Source: Mariniflexile sp. AS56
GTDB taxonomy: Bacteria; Bacteroidota; Bacteroidia; Flavobacteriales; Flavobacteriaceae
Assembly (NCBI RefSeq): GCF_030552475.1
Contig: NZ_JAUPED010000004.1
Location: 124,001-188,000 of the forward strand
Reading direction: 5' to 3'
Length of the DNA: 64,000 nt
Below are positions 48,878 through 58,038 of the stretch, in pieces. The stretch's first letter is position 1. Every line of letters starts with the position of its first letter. Both the position numbers and the translations under genes were made by a program. The notes under the pieces were generated by a model that was not told the origin of the DNA, did no database searches, and saw only the letters and a list, made by a program, of their open reading frames with translations.

Positions 48878-48912
48878 GTTAACAAAAACCCTTTTAAAAA
48901 TTGGATTAGCTC

Positions 48913-49884
48913 ATGAACCCATTCTTTTCAAAACTGTTAATGGATGTTGCACGAAAACAACTGCAATCTAAACAGCAACACAAACCTGTAAGTAAAAAAC
49001 AAATTGTTCCTTTGGTTAGGAAATTTCAAGTAGAAGTTTCACATGCCATAAAAGAATATATTTTCATAATAATTGGTGTCTTTTCAGCGGGTTTTGGTTT
49101 AAAAGGCTTCTTGTTACCCAACCATTTTATTGATGGTGGCGCAACAGGTATTTCCTTATTACTTCAAAACGTGACCTCTTTAGACTTAAGTTACTTTTTA
49201 ATTCTAGTAAACCTTCCGTTCTTAATTTTAGCGTCCAAAACCTTTAGTGTTAAATTCGCTTTAAGAAGTATGGCCGCCATTGCACTTTTAGCATTTGTGG
49301 TTCATTTTGTTGAATACCCAACCGTTACAGAAGACAAGTTATTAATCTCCGTATTTGGTGGTTTCTTCTTGGGCTTAGGTATTGGTATGTCTATGCGAGG
49401 TGGTAGCGTTATTGATGGCACTGAAGTATTGGCCATATTTTTAAGTAGAAAACTTTCGCTTACCATTGGCGATGTTCTTTTATTAATTAACATTCTCATA
49501 TTTTCGGTGGGTGCATATATCCTATCTATTGAAACAGCACTGTATGCGATTTTAACCTATTTGGCAGCTGCAAAAACCGTCGATTTCGTAGTAGATGGTG
49601 TTGAAGAATATGTAGGTGTCACCATCATTTCAAATAAACATGAAGATTTACGCGTCATGATTACCGAAAAATTACGCAGAGCTTGTACCATTTATGCAGG
49701 TAAAGGTGGTTTTGGAAAAAGTGGCGATAGTTATGATAAAGACATTCTTTACACCGTTGTAACCCGATTAGAACTTGCCAAATTACAAACCGAAATTGAT
49801 AAAATCGATAGAAATGCTTTTATAATAATGGGTATTGTTAAAGATTTAAAAGGCGGGATGATTAAGAAAAAACCAATGAAATAA
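48913..49884 (+). CDS. YitT/DUF161 family membrane protein with DUF2179 domain
   Basis: A 323-residue protein. A basic N-terminal stretch (about 1-45), five to six membrane helices (about 47-230; GVFSAGFGLKGFLLPNHFIDGGATGISLLLQ), and a C-terminal cytoplasmic DUF2179 domain (about 245-315; CTIYAGKGGFGKSGDSYDKDILYTVVTRLE). The family is widespread and its function is uncertain, possibly transport. It probably shares a transcript with the upstream HerA-like gene. Confidence 0.9.
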   Translation: MNPFFSKLLMDVARKQLQSKQQHKPVSKKQIVPLVRKFQVEVSHAIKEYIFIIIGVFSAGFGLKGFLLPNHFIDGGATGISLLLQNVTSLDLSYFLILVNLPFLILASKTFSVKFALRSMAAIALLAFVVHFVEYPTVTEDKLLISVFGGFFLGLGIGMSMRGGSVIDGTEVLAIFLSRKLSLTIGDVLLLINILIFSVGAYILSIETALYAILTYLAAAKTVDFVVDGVEEYVGVTIISNKHEDLRVMITEKLRRACTIYAGKGGFGKSGDSYDKDILYTVVTRLELAKLQTEIDKIDRNAFIIMGIVKDLKGGMIKKKPMK

Positions 49885-49915
49885 GCTTTAGAAGTTTAGA
49901 AGTTTAGAAGAAAAA

Positions 49916-50293
49916 TTGAAATTTGTGATAGAAAAAAAATACATTATACAAGGCAGTCCTTTTGTTGTCCCAACAACCGACGGAAAAATTATTAAGGAAC
50001 ATTTTGGAGCTGCTACAGATGGTAATTCTGGAATAAGCATTGCCCATATGAAAGCGCCTGGAGGTTGGAGTGAACCTTTTCAAACACCAGAATTTGATGA
50101 GTACACCTTCATTATTCAAGGTAAAAAACAATTCATAATAGAAAATGAAACGATCGTTCTAGAAGCGGGGCAATCTATTAAAATTTTAAAGAATACGCGT
50201 GTTCAATATTCCAATCCGTTTACCGAAGTTTGTGAATACCTTGCTATTTGCATGCCCGCCTTTTCTATGGATTTAGTAAACAGAGAAGATTAA
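49916..50293 (+). CDS. Small cupin-domain protein
   Basis: A 125-residue single-cupin protein. The metal-type motif is partial (GGWSEPFQTPEFDEYTFIIQGKKQFI and VLEAGQSIKILKN). The start is TTG at 49916 (or GTG at 49925), because no ATG is in frame before the domain. The purine-rich upstream stretch contains repeated AGAAGTTT units. The next gene begins directly after its stop codon, so the two are coupled. Substrate unknown. Confidence 0.82.
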   Translation: MKFVIEKKYIIQGSPFVVPTTDGKIIKEHFGAATDGNSGISIAHMKAPGGWSEPFQTPEFDEYTFIIQGKKQFIIENETIVLEAGQSIKILKNTRVQYSNPFTEVCEYLAICMPAFSMDLVNRED

Positions 50294-51118
50294 ATGAACA
50301 AACATTTTATTAAAGCTATTGGAGGTTCTATAAACTTCGTTAGCTACTTTTCGCCCAATGCCGCAGCGCAGTTAGCCATCTACTTATTTTCAAAACCTAA
50401 TAAAGGAAAAATCACTGAAGAGGAAGCGCCTTTTCTAAAAACAGCCACTCAAGAAAACGTTTTTTATAAAAACATCCCAATTTCCACCTACCATTGGAAG
50501 GGTTCGAAAGAAACCGTTTTATTAGTACACGGTTGGGAAAGCAACGCTTTTAGATGGAAAGACCTCATCGAAATTTTACAAGCTCAAGATTACAACATTA
50601 TTGCCATAGATGCGCCTGGTCATGGAAATTCTGGTAACAAAATATTTAACGTGTTTTTATATTCTGAATGTATAAACGCCGTTACCTCCCACTTTAAAAT
50701 TGATAGTATTATAGGGCATTCGGTTGGCGCGACAGCTTCTGCTATTTCACTACACAAGTACCATTCACCTATTAAAAAACTAGTATCTCTAGGGGCTCCT
50801 TCAAATTTCGCTGGCATCATCACTAATTACGTGCTTATGATGGGCTATAACAAAAGAGTCACAGATGCTATGAATAAATACTATTTAAAGCATTTTGAAC
50901 ATGAACCTGATTATTTTTCTGCTAAAAATTTCCTAAAAGATATTCAAGCAAAAGGGCTTATTATTCATGATAGAAAGGACCGTATTATATCGTACAGAGA
51001 TGCTTTAGATATTTCAAAACACTACAAAGATTCTAAACTTATAAAAACCATGGGTCTGGGCCATGGTTTAAAAAACGAACTCGTTTACAACCATATTTTA
51101 GAGTTTTTAAACGACTAG
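50294..51118 (+). CDS. Alpha/beta hydrolase
   Basis: A 274-residue cytoplasmic hydrolase with triad S143 (IIGHSVGAT), D229 (HDRKDRII), and H257 (GLGHGLKN); oxyanion segment LLVHGWESNAFRWKD at 77-91. The substrate cannot be told. The ATG follows the cupin stop with no gap. Confidence 0.9.
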   Translation: MNKHFIKAIGGSINFVSYFSPNAAAQLAIYLFSKPNKGKITEEEAPFLKTATQENVFYKNIPISTYHWKGSKETVLLVHGWESNAFRWKDLIEILQAQDYNIIAIDAPGHGNSGNKIFNVFLYSECINAVTSHFKIDSIIGHSVGATASAISLHKYHSPIKKLVSLGAPSNFAGIITNYVLMMGYNKRVTDAMNKYYLKHFEHEPDYFSAKNFLKDIQAKGLIIHDRKDRIISYRDALDISKHYKDSKLIKTMGLGHGLKNELVYNHILEFLND

Positions 51119-51228
51119 ATTTGTTGTACTTTTGGTGCATGAAACCCATAATGGGTATTTAGTAACAAAACCATTCCTAGCACTCTGTTTCTAGATTGAT
51201 TATAAATGGTTTTTGATTTTTTATTCAA

Positions 51229-52005
51229 ATGGAAATAGAATTAAAACGTATTAATAAATTTTTAAGTGAAGTTGGCTATTGCTCACGCAGAGAAGCCGAT
51301 AAACTTATTGAGGCCGGACGTGTAACTATTAACGGAGCAGTCCCAGAAATGGGCACCAAACTCACCCCTAGTGATGTGGTTCATGTAGATGGCGAACTAA
51401 TAAATGCATCAAACGAAGCCTTTGTTTATTTAGCGTTTAATAAACCTGTGGGCATTGTGTGCACAACAGATACCAGTGTTGAGAAAGACAATATCATCGA
51501 TTTTATAAATTACCCGAAACGTATTTTCCCTATTGGGCGTCTAGACAAACCCAGTGAAGGTTTAATTCTTTTAACGGATGATGGCGATATTGTAAATAAA
51601 ATTCTTCGTGCTAGTAACAACCATGAAAAAGAATACGTAGTTACTGTTGACAAGCCTATTTCTCAAACTTTTATTGAACGAATGTCTGGCGGTATTCCGT
51701 TGGAGGAACTGAATAAAACTACAAAAAAATGTGTGGTTGAGAAAGTAGGGACTTATGAGTTTAAGATTATCTTAACTCAAGGTTTAAACCGACAAATTAG
51801 ACGCATGTGTGAATACCTAAATTATGACGTATTAACACTTAAACGCACACGCATCATGAACGTGAAACTGGACATGCCTGTGGGTGAATATCGAGAATTA
51901 ACCAAAGAGGAGTTTAGTGATTTAAATAAATTACTTAGCGAGTCCACCAAAGCTTTTAACCCTAAAGTTAAAATTGAACGCCCTCGAAGAAATAATAGAC
52001 GGTAG
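51229..52005 (+). CDS. rluF: 23S rRNA pseudouridine(2604) synthase
   Basis: A 258-residue enzyme with an N-terminal S4 RNA-binding domain (INKFLSEVGYCSRREADKLIEAGRVTING) and an RsuA-type catalytic domain with catalytic D106 (GRLDKPSEGLILLT). The C-terminal motifs NRQIRRMCEYLNYDVLTLKRTRI fit RluF rather than RluB. It modifies U2604 in 23S rRNA. Basic tail RPRRNNRR. The VOC gene starts three bases after it. Confidence 0.9.
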   Translation: MEIELKRINKFLSEVGYCSRREADKLIEAGRVTINGAVPEMGTKLTPSDVVHVDGELINASNEAFVYLAFNKPVGIVCTTDTSVEKDNIIDFINYPKRIFPIGRLDKPSEGLILLTDDGDIVNKILRASNNHEKEYVVTVDKPISQTFIERMSGGIPLEELNKTTKKCVVEKVGTYEFKIILTQGLNRQIRRMCEYLNYDVLTLKRTRIMNVKLDMPVGEYRELTKEEFSDLNKLLSESTKAFNPKVKIERPRRNNRR

Positions 52006-52008
52006 GTT

Positions 52009-52434
52009 ATGAGCACCCTTTCTCCCTTTCACCTAGCAATACCTGTTTACAATTTAAAAGAATGTCAAACTTTTTACAGAGACATTTTAGGTTGTGAGGA
52101 AGGACGTAGTAGTGACCACTGGGTAGATTTTAACTTTTTTGGGCATCAATTAGTTATTCATTATAAGCCAAACGAAGAAAATAACAAGATACACTCCAAT
52201 GCTGTAGATGGGAAAGCTGTTCCTGTTCCTCATTTTGGAGTGGTTCTAAATTGGGATGTTTTTCAAACCTTCGCGGAAGATTTAAAAGCAAAAAACATAC
52301 AATTCATTATTGAACCTTATATTCGTTTTAAAGGATTGGTTGGAGAACAGGCCACTATGTTTTTTCATGATCCTTCTGGAAATGCCTTGGAGTTCAAAGC
52401 CTTTAAAGATATGAATCAATTATTTGCGAAATAA
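52009..52434 (+). CDS. VOC (glyoxalase/bleomycin-resistance fold) family protein
   Basis: A 141-residue protein with the paired beta-alpha-beta modules of the vicinal-oxygen-chelate superfamily: [26 protein letters not shown] and [19 protein letters not shown], with [13 protein letters not shown] near the end. Candidate metal ligands are H8, H72 or so and the last Glu. It is probably a small dioxygenase or isomerase, substrate unknown. It is coupled to rluF by a three-base gap. Confidence 0.88.
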   Translation: MSTLSPFHLAIPVYNLKECQTFYRDILGCEEGRSSDHWVDFNFFGHQLVIHYKPNEENNKIHSNAVDGKAVPVPHFGVVLNWDVFQTFAEDLKAKNIQFIIEPYIRFKGLVGEQATMFFHDPSGNALEFKAFKDMNQLFAK

Positions 52435-52591
52435 AACCGTATCCTCTTCATTTTCAGACCTCTATTTAAAAACAAATGGCCTTAAATAAATAGACTCCTT
52501 AATATGGGAATTCTAAAAGGCTCTCACCTAATTTTGTAACACTACTACTTCTCGTTGGTTGTACCTTAGCATCAAAATAAATTTTGATATT

Positions 52592-52783
52592 ATGATACGA
52601 ATCTTAGCAATAACATTAACTATTGGAGGTATGATTGCCCTAATATTAGGCGTTCTAGGAGTTTTTGGAAACAACTTAGTAGCACTTAGCCCTTGGGCAT
52701 TAGCTATTCTAGGTGGTATTTTCTTTATCTCAGGAGTTTCCATGCTGAAATACAGAAAAGACGAACCTGTAACCAATGAATAA
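52592..52783 (+). CDS. Small two-helix membrane protein
   Basis: A 63-residue protein from the ATG at 52592 (MIRILAITLTIGGM). Nearly the whole protein is two membrane helices with a Gly-rich hairpin (GVLGVFGNNL), ending in a charged tail KYRKDEPVTNE. An in-frame upstream ATG at 52559 adds eleven polar residues with no better context. It is possibly a conserved small inner-membrane protein. No function is evident. Confidence 0.65.
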   Translation: MIRILAITLTIGGMIALILGVLGVFGNNLVALSPWALAILGGIFFISGVSMLKYRKDEPVTNE

Positions 52784-52825
52784 AAGGTTTAAGTGCTTTT
52801 TTTATTAATGAAAAAGTTGATTTCC

Positions 52826-53713
52826 CTAACTCTTTTCTGAGTTACGTCTCTCGCGTGCCAATAACGTATTTTTAAGTAGCATAGCAATAGTCATTGGACC
52901 AACACCACCAGGAACTGGTGTAATGTAACTCGCCTTTTTACTTACACTTTCAAAATGCACATCGCCGGCAAGTCTATAACCGCTGGCTTTGGTTGCATCT
53001 GGAACACGTGTAATACCTACATCTACAATAACAACATCTTCCTTAACCATATCGCCCGTTAAAAACTCTGAAATACCAATAGCAGCCACAATAATATCTG
53101 CTGCCCTCGTTATGTCAGCTAAATTTTTAGATCGACTGTGCACTACCGTTACGGTAGCATCACCAGCTTTACGTTTCTGACTCATTAAGATACTCATTGG
53201 ACGACCCACAATGTGGCTTCTTCCCATAACCACTACATTTTTCCCAGAGGTTTCTACTTGGTAGCGTTCTAATAATTCAAGAATTCCGTATGGAGTTGCT
53301 GGTAAAAAAGTTGGTAAATCTAAAGCCATCTTACCAACGTTCGTTGGATGAAACCCATCTACATCTTTATCTGGATGCACTGCCATTAAAACCTTTTGCT
53401 CGTCAATATGCTTAGGCAATGGCAATTGCACTATAAAACCATCAATACCATCGTTGATATTTAGTTCATTTATTTTAGCTAATAATTCTTCTTCTGAAGT
53501 ATATTCGGGCAAATCGATTAAAGTAGAAAGAAACCCTATTTTTTCACAGGCTTTCACTTTGGCGTTTACATAAGTCATACTAGCACCATCAGTTCCTACT
53601 AAAATAGCTGCCAAATGTGGCACTTTTTCTCCTTTAGAAACCATTGCCGATACATGTTCTGCAATTTCTTCTTTAATATCGTTACTTACTTTTTTTCCGT
53701 CTAAAATTGTCAT
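52826..53713 (-). CDS. folD: Bifunctional methylenetetrahydrofolate dehydrogenase/cyclohydrolase
   Basis: A 295-residue one-carbon enzyme, cytoplasmic. Visible are the substrate motif [14 protein letters not shown] with the catalytic Lys (YVNxK), the signature [30 protein letters not shown], the NADP-binding GRSHIVGRP and the C-terminal [14 protein letters not shown]. Length is normal. It lies upstream of and on the same strand as ffh, about 100 bases apart. Confidence 0.97.
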   Translation of the reverse strand: MTILDGKKVSNDIKEEIAEHVSAMVSKGEKVPHLAAILVGTDGASMTYVNAKVKACEKIGFLSTLIDLPEYTSEEELLAKINELNINDGIDGFIVQLPLPKHIDEQKVLMAVHPDKDVDGFHPTNVGKMALDLPTFLPATPYGILELLERYQVETSGKNVVVMGRSHIVGRPMSILMSQKRKAGDATVTVVHSRSKNLADITRAADIIVAAIGISEFLTGDMVKEDVVIVDVGITRVPDATKASGYRLAGDVHFESVSKKASYITPVPGGVGPMTIAMLLKNTLLARERRNSEKS

Positions 53714-53813
53714 TTGTTACTTTATTTGCTCGCCACGAATTCTTGAAATTATTCTCTCTAAGGCGCAAAGTTTTTCTATTAGCTGTTTTTGAAAACTGAG
53801 GTTACGAACTAAA

Positions 53814-55142
53814 CTAGCGCATCCCTTTCATCATTTGCATCATCTTTTTACCGCCACCACCTTGCATCATCTTCATCATTTTGCTCATTTGGTTGAATTG
53901 CTTTAAAAGTTGATTCACTTGTTGTACCGATGTTCCAGAACCTTTACCTATACGTTGCTTTCTACTTGCGTTTATAAGCGATGGGTTGCTTCGTTCACTT
54001 GGTGTCATAGAATGGATGATGGCTTCAATACCTTTAAAAGCATCGTCATCAATATCCACATCTTTTAACATTTTTCCAGCACCAGGAATCATACCCATAA
54101 GGTCTTTCATGTTTCCCATTTTCTTAATTTGCTGAATTTGCGTTAAGAAATCGTCGAAACCAAATTGATTTTTGGCAATTTTCTTTTGAAGTTTACGCGC
54201 TTCCTCTTCATCAAACTGTTCTTGTGCACGTTCTACTAAAGATACCACATCTCCCATTCCTAGGATACGGTCTGCCATACGTGTTGGATAGAACACATCG
54301 ATGGCTTCCATTTTCTCGCCAGTACCAATAAACTTAATAGGTTTATTTACGACCGATTTAATAGTAATTGCAGCTCCACCTCGCGTGTCACCATCTAATT
54401 TAGTAAGGATAACCCCATCAAAATTCAAGACATCATTAAAGGCTTTTGCTGTGTTTACAGCATCTTGCCCCGTCATAGAATCTACAACAAAAAGTGTTTC
54501 TTGTGGTTGAATGGCTTTATGAATGTTCGAAATCTCGGACATCATCGCTTCATCTACCGCTAAACGTCCAGCGGTATCTATAATAACCACATTAAACCCA
54601 TTCGCTTTTGCGTGAGCAATACCTGCTTTTGATATCGCTACAGGATCGGTATTTCCTCTATCGCTAAAAACCTCAACCCCAATTTGATCTCCAACCACAT
54701 GTAGTTGGTCTATCGCCGCTGGTCTGTAAACATCACAGGCAACTAATAATGGATTTTTTGATTTTTTAGTTTTTAAATAATTGGCCAATTTACCAGAAAA
54801 GGTTGTTTTACCAGAACCTTGTAAACCAGACATTAAAATAACACTCGGGTTACCAGAAAGGTTAATACCTTCGGCCTCGCCACCCATAAGTTCAGTTAAC
54901 TCATCTTTTACGATTTTAACCATTAACTGGCCTGGTTGTAACGTTGTTAAAACGTTTTGACCAAGTGCTTTTTCTTTAACTCTTACGGTAAAGTCTTTCG
55001 CTATTTTAAAGTTAACATCGGCATCTAGTAAGGCGCGACGTACTTCTTTTAAAGTTTCGGCTACGTTTACTTCAGTTATACTTCCGTGCCCTTTAAGTAC
55101 GTGAAAGGCTTTATCTAATTTATCGCTTAAATTATTAAACAT
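53814..55142 (-). CDS. ffh: Signal recognition particle protein Ffh (SRP54)
   Basis: A 442-residue GTPase that binds signal sequences and 4.5S RNA. The NG domain has GLQGSGKTTFSGKLA, DTAGR, and TKLDGDTRGG. The C-terminal M domain is Met-rich (MGNMKDLMGMIPG, SKMMKMMQGGGGKKMMQMMKGMR). Normal length. The structured GC-rich element at 55265 lies about 120 bases before its start and might be part of its leader or independent. Confidence 0.97.
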   Translation of the reverse strand: MFNNLSDKLDKAFHVLKGHGSITEVNVAETLKEVRRALLDADVNFKIAKDFTVRVKEKALGQNVLTTLQPGQLMVKIVKDELTELMGGEAEGINLSGNPSVILMSGLQGSGKTTFSGKLANYLKTKKSKNPLLVACDVYRPAAIDQLHVVGDQIGVEVFSDRGNTDPVAISKAGIAHAKANGFNVVIIDTAGRLAVDEAMMSEISNIHKAIQPQETLFVVDSMTGQDAVNTAKAFNDVLNFDGVILTKLDGDTRGGAAITIKSVVNKPIKFIGTGEKMEAIDVFYPTRMADRILGMGDVVSLVERAQEQFDEEEARKLQKKIAKNQFGFDDFLTQIQQIKKMGNMKDLMGMIPGAGKMLKDVDIDDDAFKGIEAIIHSMTPSERSNPSLINASRKQRIGKGSGTSVQQVNQLLKQFNQMSKMMKMMQGGGGKKMMQMMKGMR

Positions 55143-55264
55143 AATTTTTATTGAAATTTTAAGAATTGCAAAGTTAATGATTTGAAGCGTATTATTAACC
55201 TTGATTTTTAGAAAAAAGACAGTTGGTTTTAAAGTTATTACACTTTATAAGAAACCTACTTTCT

Positions 55265-55355
55265 GCGCTAGGGATAGAAGCGAAAAGCCCACAGCTGACC
55301 CGACACTTCGGGGTAGCGAGGACTTGTAGCGGATAGTCCGACCCTTGGGTAGCGC
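55265..55355. other. GC-rich structured element between ffh and lipoprotein B
   Basis: A 91-base block clearly richer in GC than the surrounding AT-rich DNA. Its ends pair as GCGCTA (55265-55270) with TAGCGC (55350-55355). Inside is a hairpin ACCCGA-cact-TCGGGGT. The phrase GGATAG occurs twice, at 55272 and 55331. It could be a repeated extragenic element or a small structured RNA. I did not see a second copy in this window. Confidence 0.5.
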
Positions 55356-55361
55356 CCATAA

Positions 55362-55405
55362 AACATAAAAAAGGCTGTCAAAATTTATTTTATTTGACAG
55401 CCCTT
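55362..55405 (-). terminator. Terminator of the lipoprotein B transcript
   Basis: A perfect ten-base-pair stem (GGCTGTCAAA / TTTGACAGCC) followed on the minus strand by a T-rich run. Confidence 0.85.
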
Positions 55406-55463
55406 AAAAAGGAACTCGAATTATTAATTAACCTAACCAATCAAACACGTTAAGTTCCTTTTT
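55406..55463. repeat. Inverted repeat in the 3' region of lipoprotein B
   Basis: AAAAAGGAACT (55406-55416) and its reverse complement AGTTCCTTTTT (55453-55463), separated by 36 bases, directly between the lipoprotein stop and its terminator. In RNA this is a long hairpin. Confidence 0.55.
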
Positions 55464-55476
55464 ACAAAGATTACAC

Positions 55477-57237
55477 TTAGTTTTTCTTTTCAAGTACTAA
55501 TATTCGTTCTACTTCACCATTATGGTTTAGATCTTTCAACTCTATTCTATTTGGTGAAATCTCTTTAATTCTCCATCTAAAAGTTAGGTCATTAAACGGC
55601 GGGTTGTTTGCAAAAAGCAAGCCTAAATACAAGCCATCATCTCTATATGCCAACCAAGAACCTACAGAGAAACCATTGTTTGGATCTGTTACTTTTATGC
55701 GTCCACTTTCAAGAAAGTTTATAGAATACCCATGAAAGTTAGTTATTGGATCTACCACGTGGTCTAAACCATCATCGTATTTAGCGACTTCCCAAACACC
55801 GGTTGCAAGCACAGTTTCGATGTAATTTAAATCATCATCTGTTCCCAAGCAGTGTCTTTCTAACAGCATTTTATTATTGGCATTTTCAAGTTTAATAACG
55901 CCAGGCTCTAAGAATGTAATTAACCATTCTAGCTTTAAATCGGGTCTACCATCAAGTGTGATTTGTAAAATAAAGCCTATATTTCTTACACCAACTTCAT
56001 AAGTTCCTGTAACAAACTCGCCATTAATTCTTAATTTAACTTCGTTGTTTGCTAAGAATTTTAATGGTGTGCCTATATACGCTTTTTCATTATCTGAACC
56101 ATTTACACTTAAGCGTGCTATTCTCCAAAAACATTCTTGTAAATAGTTTTCAATGCCTTCTTTGGTATGATCTACCACTACATCGCAGTTTTTAACTAAA
56201 ATGACTCTATTACCTCCAGCTTGGTATAATTTAATTCTACCAGCTTCTAAATCGTATACAAACCATTCCAAAGTAAAATCTACAAGGGTATCGAACTCTA
56301 ACTTTATTAAAGCGCCACGATCTGTTACACGTGTTGCCCAAGTACCGGTTAGCATATCGCCATTTCTATTACGTACTTTCACGACGTTGTCTTCTTTAAA
56401 AACAATAAGATATTCGCGGTAAGAATCACTTAAACTAGACGCATTACGTTGAAATTCGTGCACTACCCACGGGCATGTTTTTAGCAAAGCATCTAAACGC
56501 TCTTTAGAAAAATCGTCGTCATGGTAATCGTTATTATCATCTTCATTACAGGCATTTTTAGCCTCTTTTATAGTAGCGGCTAATTGCGCATTGTTTGTTA
56601 CTGAAACGGAAGTTCCATCGGCCAAATCTAAAGTAACCGGAAAATTAAGACTTGCAAAAACCTCTGCATTGATAACACGTTTAATAAACCTGTATAGTTC
56701 TCTATCACTTCCAACAGTCACCACATTCACTACTTGAAACTGGGCATTGTAAACAGAAAATGAAATTGGGTAATGAAAGTCGATGCATTCAATATCGTCA
56801 TCTTCTTCATCTTCACCTTGACAATCTTCGATTAAATCTTCTAAAGCATCGTGGTTTTGCACCACAACTTCTTCGTGGTTTGCCAGTATAACGGTGATGG
56901 GGAATACAATTTCTAGATCGTCCTCATCATCTTCAAATCTATCATAAATGGCTTCGATGGTTTTATAGTCATCTTTAGTGCCTATAATAATTTCTTTACC
57001 ATGTACTTTAACGGTTACAGGTAATTGGACGGATAAGCAGCTGGCTTTATCAATAATATTATCAGCAGACCCATCCATTTTAGAGGTGGCGCTTATCATA
57101 CTTGTTAACTCAGAGGTTGCAACTAGCGCCTCTGCTTCTGTAGGCTGTGTAATGTCTATCACTTCGTCTTGACAAGATGTAAACATTAAAAGGGCAAAAA
57201 AAGGAATTAGTAATAAGGTTCTCAGTTTAGTTTTCAT
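55477..57237 (-). CDS. Secreted lipoprotein B, divergent partner of the ECF/TonB module
   Basis: A 586-residue lipoprotein (lipobox FTSC, C22), paralogous to lipoprotein A. The N-terminal half has the same two beta segments (SCLSVQLPV, FPITVILANHEEVVV; CIDFHYPISF, LNFPVTLDLADGTSVSV) with conserved C67, C139, C151 and C230. The first Cys pair is 72 residues apart in both proteins. Instead of one C-terminal beta domain it has three related units (about 246-352, 360-464, 470-586; phrases such as GTWATR, GTYEVG, GSWLAY). The first two units hold a Cys pair (C255/C351, C369/C463) and the third none. Acidic stretches (DDEDD, EDEEDDD) might bind cations. Function unknown. Confidence 0.82.
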   Translation of the reverse strand: MKTKLRTLLLIPFFALLMFTSCQDEVIDITQPTEAEALVATSELTSMISATSKMDGSADNIIDKASCLSVQLPVTVKVHGKEIIIGTKDDYKTIEAIYDRFEDDEDDLEIVFPITVILANHEEVVVQNHDALEDLIEDCQGEDEEDDDIECIDFHYPISFSVYNAQFQVVNVVTVGSDRELYRFIKRVINAEVFASLNFPVTLDLADGTSVSVTNNAQLAATIKEAKNACNEDDNNDYHDDDFSKERLDALLKTCPWVVHEFQRNASSLSDSYREYLIVFKEDNVVKVRNRNGDMLTGTWATRVTDRGALIKLEFDTLVDFTLEWFVYDLEAGRIKLYQAGGNRVILVKNCDVVVDHTKEGIENYLQECFWRIARLSVNGSDNEKAYIGTPLKFLANNEVKLRINGEFVTGTYEVGVRNIGFILQITLDGRPDLKLEWLITFLEPGVIKLENANNKMLLERHCLGTDDDLNYIETVLATGVWEVAKYDDGLDHVVDPITNFHGYSINFLESGRIKVTDPNNGFSVGSWLAYRDDGLYLGLLFANNPPFNDLTFRWRIKEISPNRIELKDLNHNGEVERILVLEKKN

Positions 57238-57277
57238 GATTCTTGATTTTTGGGTTAAACATAGCTTTTTGTTTATA

Positions 57278-57309
57278 AAACAGTTTAACTTTAAAAACTC
57301 CTACCCTAC
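57278..57309 (-). promoter_or_regulatory. Candidate ECF sigma-B promoter before lipoprotein B
   Basis: On the minus strand GTAGGGTAGGA followed by AACTGTT at the same distance as in the fecR-B copy (57990). It lies 41 bases before the lipoprotein ATG. The left half is shared with the locus A sites, the right half is not. Confidence 0.65.
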
Positions 57310-57396
57310 TTTTAAAAAAAGTTTAATAAATTAATCACGAGACTTCAGAGCCAAACTGCAAAAAACCCTATTTTAGTGGCACAATCACCAACTATA

Positions 57397-57912
57397 ATGA
57401 CTAAACCACTACATGAAAATATTTGCGAAGAGCACCTGTTTTCTACCATTTTTAATAAATACGCTAAAGACTTACATAACTTTTTATACTATAAGTATGG
57501 CGATTTACTAAACCCAAAAGATAAAGTACAAGAAGCTTTTATTAAACTTTGGGAAAATTGCGCCAAGATACCGCCCGAAAAAGCAAAGAGTTTTGTTTTT
57601 ACAACTGCCAATAATTTAATGCTGAATGAAACCGCACACCAAAAGGTGGTACTAAAACACCAACAAACCAAACCAAAAACCTACACCAACGAAAACCCGG
57701 AGTTTTTAATGCAGGAAACCGAATACATGGCCAAACTGCAAAAAGCCTTAGCTAAATTAACTGAAGCCCAACGTGAAGCCTTTATGATGAACCGAGTGGA
57801 AGGCAAACGTTTTAAAGAAATCGCTGAGATTTTAGAAATTTCTACAAAAGCAGTTGAAAAACGAATTTATGGTGCTTTGGAAAAGTTACGGAAGGATATT
57901 AAGGAGTTGTGA
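57397..57912 (+). CDS. ECF RNA polymerase sigma factor, locus B
   Basis: A 171-residue ECF sigma factor from ATG 57397 (a GTG at 57376 would add seven residues). Region 2: DKVQEAFIKLWENCAKIP, FTTANNLMLNE. Region 4: LTEAQREAFMMNRVEGKRFKEIAEILEISTKAVEKRIYGALEKL. It is clearly paralogous to the locus A sigma factor and has the same length, but region 2 differs noticeably. The recognition helices (EISTKAVEKRI and DVSQKAIEKRM) also differ slightly. It is the first gene of the plus-strand cluster, divergent from lipoprotein B. Confidence 0.94.
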   Translation: MTKPLHENICEEHLFSTIFNKYAKDLHNFLYYKYGDLLNPKDKVQEAFIKLWENCAKIPPEKAKSFVFTTANNLMLNETAHQKVVLKHQQTKPKTYTNENPEFLMQETEYMAKLQKALAKLTEAQREAFMMNRVEGKRFKEIAEILEISTKAVEKRIYGALEKLRKDIKEL

Positions 57913-57989
57913 GGTTCGAGAATTAGAAAAATAAACTTTTTTTACTTTGAATCTTTGAAACCTTAAACCTTTGAAACTTTTTTTAAAAA

Positions 57990-58020
57990 GTAGGGTAGGA
58001 AAAAATAATAGTTAACTGTT
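57990..58020 (+). promoter_or_regulatory. Candidate ECF sigma-B promoter before fecR-B
   Basis: GTAGGGTAGGA, then AACTGTT at positions 25-31 of the element, in the gap between the sigma and fecR genes, 18 bases before ATG 58039. It shares both halves and spacing with the site at 57278-57309. Confidence 0.67.
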
Positions 58021-58038
58021 ATATAATTGAATAGCGAC

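Noticed and set aside
48442-48885. A 147-residue minus-strand ORF over the end of the HerA-like gene
   Set aside because: Antisense of the coiled-coil coding region; composition is Ser/Phe-rich as expected from a shadow frame.
49888-49910. Repeated AGAAGTTT units as a CRISPR-like or phase-variable tract
   Set aside because: Only about three imperfect copies in a purine-rich ribosome-binding region; too short for an array.
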